Shown here: one piece after another, positions 37,246-40,135 of the stretch
How positions within the stretch are numbered: the stretch's first letter is position 1
How the letters are laid out: the number at the start of each line of letters is the position of its first letter
NCBI GenBank assembly: GCA_964585805.1
Contig: CAZPFE010000001.1
Location: 1-40,135 of the forward strand
Reading direction: 5' to 3'
DNA: 40,135 nucleotides
Source: CAYLWZ01 sp964585805
Lineage (GTDB): Bacteria > Patescibacteriota > Minisyncoccia > Minisyncoccales > GWA2-38-27
The notes under the pieces: model-generated
Database searches by the model: none
What the model was told of the DNA's origin: nothing
What the model saw: only the letters and a program-made list of their open reading frames with translations
Program-made: the position numbers and the translations under genes

Positions 37246-37316
37246 AATTCTGTTGATTGCTGTTCTATTTTAATCCCCATCCCCCTCCTTTTTCCTCCCC
37301 TTTTCTCTTTTCCTCT

Positions 37317-37341
37317 CCTCCCCCTCCTTTGGAGGGGGAGG
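37317..37341. repeat. GC-rich hairpin repeat type A, locus 4
   Basis: Perfect 11-bp stem with loop TTT and tail ATTAAGGAGGGGGTGG. Confidence 0.95.
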
Positions 37342-37382
37342 ATTAAGGAGGGGGTGGTTTTTATTCCCCATCCCCCTCCTCA

Positions 37383-37411
37383 CCTCCCCCTTCCCAAAGG
37401 GAAGGGGGAGG
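37383..37411. repeat. GC-rich hairpin repeat type B, locus 4, inverted loop
   Basis: Perfect 13-bp stem but with loop AAA, the complement of the TTT loop in locus 1. Both flanks keep the locus 1 orientation, so only the loop is inverted. Confidence 0.95.
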
Positions 37412-37586
37412 ATTTGAATAAAAAGGAAGGGGAGGATTAGATGAGATGTTTTTTCTTTCCAAAAGGGAAAGAAGAGAGGAAGGGAGAGAAGAGGAGTTTT
37501 TTCTTCTTAAAAGAATAATAAAAAATTAAAAAGATTCTATCAAGGAGAGGAGGATTGAAGAGATATTTTTTCCTTTTTTCTTTTCA

Positions 37587-37622
37587 TTTTGTCGCCGAAC
37601 TGATTGGATAGTGCAAATAAAC
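37587..37622. repeat. 36-base element, copy 2, downstream of gap
   Basis: Partner of 32842-32877 (28 of 36 identical). On the minus strand it begins at the last base of the gap stop codon and reads GTTTATTTGCACTATCC... Confidence 0.75.
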
Positions 37623-38638
37623 TATATATTCATTCTTTTTCCAATATAATCAGTAAAATCTGCCAACCGAGATGAATAACCATATTCATTATCATACCAA
37701 GCTAAAACTTTAACAAGATTATCCTTAACCATAGTTTCGTTTAAATCTAAAATTGAAGAATATTCTTCTCCTTTAAAATCAGTAGAAACTAAAGGATCCT
37801 CTTCTACTCTAAATATCCCCTGAAAATTACTTTCTTTTGCCGCTTTTTTAAAAACTTCGTTAACTTCTTCTTTTGAAGTACTTCTTTCTACTTCAACAAT
37901 TAAATCTAACAAAGAAACAGTTGGACTTGGCACTCTAACTGCTATCCCATCTAATTTACCATTAACCTCAGGAATTACTTTGCCAATTGCTTTCGCCGCT
38001 CCTGTGGTTGTGGGGATAATATTTAAAGCAGCTGCTCTTGCTCTTCGCAAATCTTTATGAGGTAAATCCAAAATACGCTGGTCATTAGTATAACTATGAA
38101 CTGTTGTCATAAATCCTTTTACTATCCCGAAATTATCATTTATAATTTTAACGATTGGCGCTAAACAATTAGTTGTACAAGAACCCATATCAACAATTTT
38201 ATCCTGATTAGAATTAAACTTGTCTGCATTAACACCTAAAACAAAACTTGGTATTTCTTCTGATTTTGCCGGAGCAGATATTATAACTTTTTTTGCTCCT
38301 GCTTTTAAATGTTTACTTGCTCCTTCTAAATCTCTAAAATGTCCTGTACACTCCACTACTATATCTACTCCTAATTCCTTCCAAGGCAGTTTTTCAGGAT
38401 CCATTTCTGCAAAAACAGGAATTTTTTTTCCTTCTATATAAATATTTTTTTCATCAAAATCTATTTCTTTCTCATACTTACCGTAAACAGAATCGTATTT
38501 TAAAAGATGAACAAGAGTTTTATTATCAGTTAAATCATTAATAGCGACTACTTCCAAGTTAGGATATCTTTCTATTATTTTTCTAAATACTGGTCGGCCA
38601 ATCCGACCCAAGCCATTAATCGCTACTTTTATAGCCAT
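37622..38638 (-). CDS. gap: Glyceraldehyde-3-phosphate dehydrogenase
   Basis: GAPDH, 338 residues, converts glyceraldehyde-3-phosphate to 1,3-bisphosphoglycerate. The Rossmann motif is INGLGRIGRPVFR, and Asp35 in AINDLTD favours NAD. Catalytic Cys154 lies in DMGSCTTNCLAP, and the partner His is in VHSYTNDQ. GKLDGIAVRVPSPTVS and WYDNEYGYSSRL complete the signature. It follows the glutaredoxin gene by 34 bp. Its stop codon touches the 36-base element. Confidence 0.97.
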   Translation of the reverse strand: MAIKVAINGLGRIGRPVFRKIIERYPNLEVVAINDLTDNKTLVHLLKYDSVYGKYEKEIDFDEKNIYIEGKKIPVFAEMDPEKLPWKELGVDIVVECTGHFRDLEGASKHLKAGAKKVIISAPAKSEEIPSFVLGVNADKFNSNQDKIVDMGSCTTNCLAPIVKIINDNFGIVKGFMTTVHSYTNDQRILDLPHKDLRRARAAALNIIPTTTGAAKAIGKVIPEVNGKLDGIAVRVPSPTVSLLDLIVEVERSTSKEEVNEVFKKAAKESNFQGIFRVEEDPLVSTDFKGEEYSSILDLNETMVKDNLVKVLAWYDNEYGYSSRLADFTDYIGKRMNI

Positions 38639-38672
38639 ATTTTTAGTTAATTTTTAATTTTATAATTTAAAG

Positions 38673-38912
38673 TTACTCTTTAATTCCTAATAACCGGCAA
38701 ATTTTTTCTTTATCAAAACCAATAATAATTTCTCCATCAATATCAACCACTGGCACACCCATTTGACCTGATTTTTCCCTCATCTCTTTTTGCGCTTCTT
38801 TATCTTCTAAAATATTAACATCTTCAAATTCAATATTATGTTCTTTTAAAAATTCTTTTAAAGTAAAACAATAAGGACAAGTTGGTGTGGAGTAAATTTT
38901 TATTTTTGGCAT
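38673..38912 (-). CDS. Glutaredoxin-like (NrdH/Grx) thiol-disulfide protein
   Basis: A 79-residue thioredoxin-fold protein. The active site is Cys12-Pro-Tyr-Cys15 (STPTCPYCFTLKEFL), the cis-Pro lies in MGVPVVDIDG and the C-terminal IGFDKEKICRLLG helix is typical. This CPYC type is found in glutaredoxins and in NrdH-like proteins. It lies 40 bp after the membrane-anchored thioredoxin-fold gene, so the two probably form a small redox unit with gap. Confidence 0.9.
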   Translation of the reverse strand: MPKIKIYSTPTCPYCFTLKEFLKEHNIEFEDVNILEDKEAQKEMREKSGQMGVPVVDIDGEIIIGFDKEKICRLLGIKE

Positions 38913-38952
38913 ACACTCTTTTTTATTTTTTTATTATCTATATTATTTTTTT

Positions 38953-40032
38953 CTAATTACCACAACCTCCACTACCAGAAGAGCCTGACGAATAATCCTT
39001 TGAAAAGCCAATGTCTGCTTGAGCGGTTGTCAATTGTTGATCACAAACACCCGGCTCCTGAGAAAAACCGCAACACAACAACTCTTTTACTGCTTCGGCG
39101 CTTCTTCCTCCAAAATTAAATTCACTTTCTTTATTTCCATTAAGTATTAAAGTGGGAGAACCTGTGATTCCATATTTTTTTTCTAAAGAAAAATCCTCTT
39201 TTGCATACTTCAATCCCCTATTCGCATCACTCATACATTCATCTAATTGAGATAAATTAATACCTACTTTTTGCAAGCAATTTGAACTTTCGCCTTTTTG
39301 AATATAACAAGAAACATAATCCCAATATTTATCTCCTTGCTCCTCTCTAATACAAATTTGTCTTAAATTTTCTTGAGCCTCTTTATCACCATGCATTGAA
39401 GTAATTTTCCCATTGACTATTTCTCCTAAATATCTTACTTTTACATCTTTTATTAAAGAAGGAATTTTTTTATTAATTTCACTTAAAATTCTCTGCATTT
39501 GCAAACCAAAAGGACAATTGCTTACCACAAAAGCTTGTAATAAAGGAGTATCTAATTTCTTAATTGCTTGGCAGGATTCTTTTGAGTTTTTCTTATTATT
39601 AGTAGAATTATTATCAGAATTATTTTGATTACTTGCTAAATTTTCTTCTATATTAAAACGTTCAGGATAAAAATACTTACCATCTAAAGTAACATAACTT
39701 GTAAGATTGGTCCCCCCTAAACTAACCGTTACCTTATACAAACCTTTATCTACAGAATCTTTTTCTACATTTACTAAAGAAACTTTTAACCTTCCTTTAA
39801 GAAGGATGTTATTAATAAAATTAACCGTTCTTTCACCTATTTCTTGAGGAGGCAAAACATTCTTTTTCTCTTTTTTATAAAAAAACCAACCAGCTGTTGC
39901 TAATCCTCCTAAAACAAAAATTAAAAGTAAAAGTAAAACTATTTTTCTTTTCTTTTTTTTAGTTAAAAATTTAGCATTGTTTTCTTTCTCTATTTTTGAA
40001 TTTGACTCTGAAGATATATTTTCTTTAAACAT
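38953..40032 (-). CDS. Membrane-anchored thioredoxin-fold (DsbA-like) protein
   Basis: A 359-residue protein. A Lys-rich cytoplasmic N-terminus and a membrane segment (about residues 30-52) precede an extracytoplasmic part. That part has an N-terminal domain (about 60-125, DGKYFYPERF), an Asn/Ser-rich linker and a thioredoxin-like domain (about 160-320). The active-site position reads SNCPFGLQM, so only Cys173 of the usual CxxC is kept. The cis-Pro motif is GITGSPTLI. Extra cysteines (CIQKGESSNC, ELLCCGF, GVC) could make disulfides. It ends in a Gly/Ser-rich tail closing in GGCGN. The domain resembles GILT- or DsbA-like proteins; the substrate is unknown. Confidence 0.8.
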   Translation of the reverse strand: MFKENISSESNSKIEKENNAKFLTKKKKRKIVLLLLLIFVLGGLATAGWFFYKKEKKNVLPPQEIGERTVNFINNILLKGRLKVSLVNVEKDSVDKGLYKVTVSLGGTNLTSYVTLDGKYFYPERFNIEENLASNQNNSDNNSTNNKKNSKESCQAIKKLDTPLLQAFVVSNCPFGLQMQRILSEINKKIPSLIKDVKVRYLGEIVNGKITSMHGDKEAQENLRQICIREEQGDKYWDYVSCYIQKGESSNCLQKVGINLSQLDECMSDANRGLKYAKEDFSLEKKYGITGSPTLILNGNKESEFNFGGRSAEAVKELLCCGFSQEPGVCDQQLTTAQADIGFSKDYSSGSSGSGGCGN

Positions 40033-40105
40033 ATATAATTTCTATTTTTTAATTTATAATTGCCAACCAATTTTGATTATTTTAATCCCCATCCCCCTCC
40101 TTTTT

Positions 40106-40134
40106 CCTCCCCCTTCCCAAAGGGAAGGGGGAGG
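40106..40134. repeat. GC-rich hairpin repeat type B, locus 5, inverted loop
   Basis: Perfect 13-bp stem with loop AAA, as in locus 4, 74 bp upstream of the thioredoxin-fold gene and cut by the window edge. It is preceded by CCCATCCCCCTCCTTTTT. Confidence 0.95.
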
Positions 40135-40135
40135 A

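Larger units (their letters stand above)
37246..37621. other. Repeat-bearing spacer between gap and the LamG pilin gene
   Basis: A 376-bp spacer with no gene. It holds a type A hairpin (37317-37341), a type B hairpin (37383-37411), purine-rich fragments of the same words to about 37560, and the 36-base element (37587-37622) touching the gap stop codon. Confidence 0.85.

Noticed and set aside
37237..37440. Plus-strand open frame of 67 codons rich in Pro and Gly
   Set aside because: It comes from reading through type A and B hairpin repeats and overlaps the LamG pilin start antisense.
1..40135. rRNA genes, riboswitches of known class, replication origin
   Set aside because: No stretch resembling 16S/23S/5S, no recognisable riboswitch core and no DnaA-box cluster were seen.

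Overview
The window is AT-rich DNA from what looks like a member of the Candidate Phyla Radiation (Patescibacteria), most likely Parcubacteria. The reasons are: the ribosomal protein order str-S10-spc is intact but has no rpmD (L30) between rpsE and rplO; the pilus genes follow the reduced PilM/N/O/C plus large-pilin pattern; small VirB2-like membrane proteins and FN3/Ig-type surface proteins with a C-Q-A-S-G-D-W-S-G motif are present; and most start codons have no Shine-Dalgarno sequence. The assignment is inference from gene content, not from a 16S sequence. The standard code (UGA as stop) fits every gene read.

Layout. (1) 39-14005, minus strand: 24 translation genes in one colinear run, rpsL-rpsG-fusA-tuf-rpsJ-rplC-D-W-B-rpsS-rplV-rpsC-rplP-rpmC-rpsQ-rplN-X-E-rpsN-rpsH-rplF-R-rpsE-rplO. 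Its junctions carry hairpins, palindromes and one promoter of perfect consensus (4278-4306). (2) 14195-19062, minus: an envelope cluster with two tandem Ig/FN3-like exported proteins, an odd Cys/Gly/Pro-rich membrane protein, a sortase overlapping a CAP-domain protein, and a small unknown gene. (3) 19253-21829, plus: tsaD, a PrsW-like membrane protease and an Hsp20, the only plus-strand operon. (4) 22012-26899, minus: two VirB2/TrbC-like small membrane proteins, a methyltransferase, gyrA, a small membrane protein and a degenerate MBL-fold protein. (5) 27064-37245, minus: a type IV pilus cluster (pilM, pilN, pilO, a small membrane protein, a PilX-like protein, PilW-like and PilV-like minor pilins, pilC, and a pilin fused to a LamG domain). 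(6) 37622-40032, minus: GAPDH, a glutaredoxin and a membrane-anchored thioredoxin-fold protein. Three tRNAs (Glu-UUC, Leu-UAG, Arg-UCU) lie on the minus strand, none with an encoded CCA.

Most unusual structure. From 29.9 kb to the right end, five intergenic spacers carry the same GC-rich perfect hairpins (stems of 11 and 13 bp made of CCTCCCCCT blocks). They are absent from the first 29.8 kb, and copies differ by inversion or change of the three-base loop only. One spacer also holds a 9-bp tandem array. Two genes, the PilV-like pilin and GAPDH, are followed just past their stop codons by a shared 36-base element. Two unrelated small genes (16230-16925 and 18772-19062) have strong Shine-Dalgarno leaders unlike the rest, which may mean recent acquisition.
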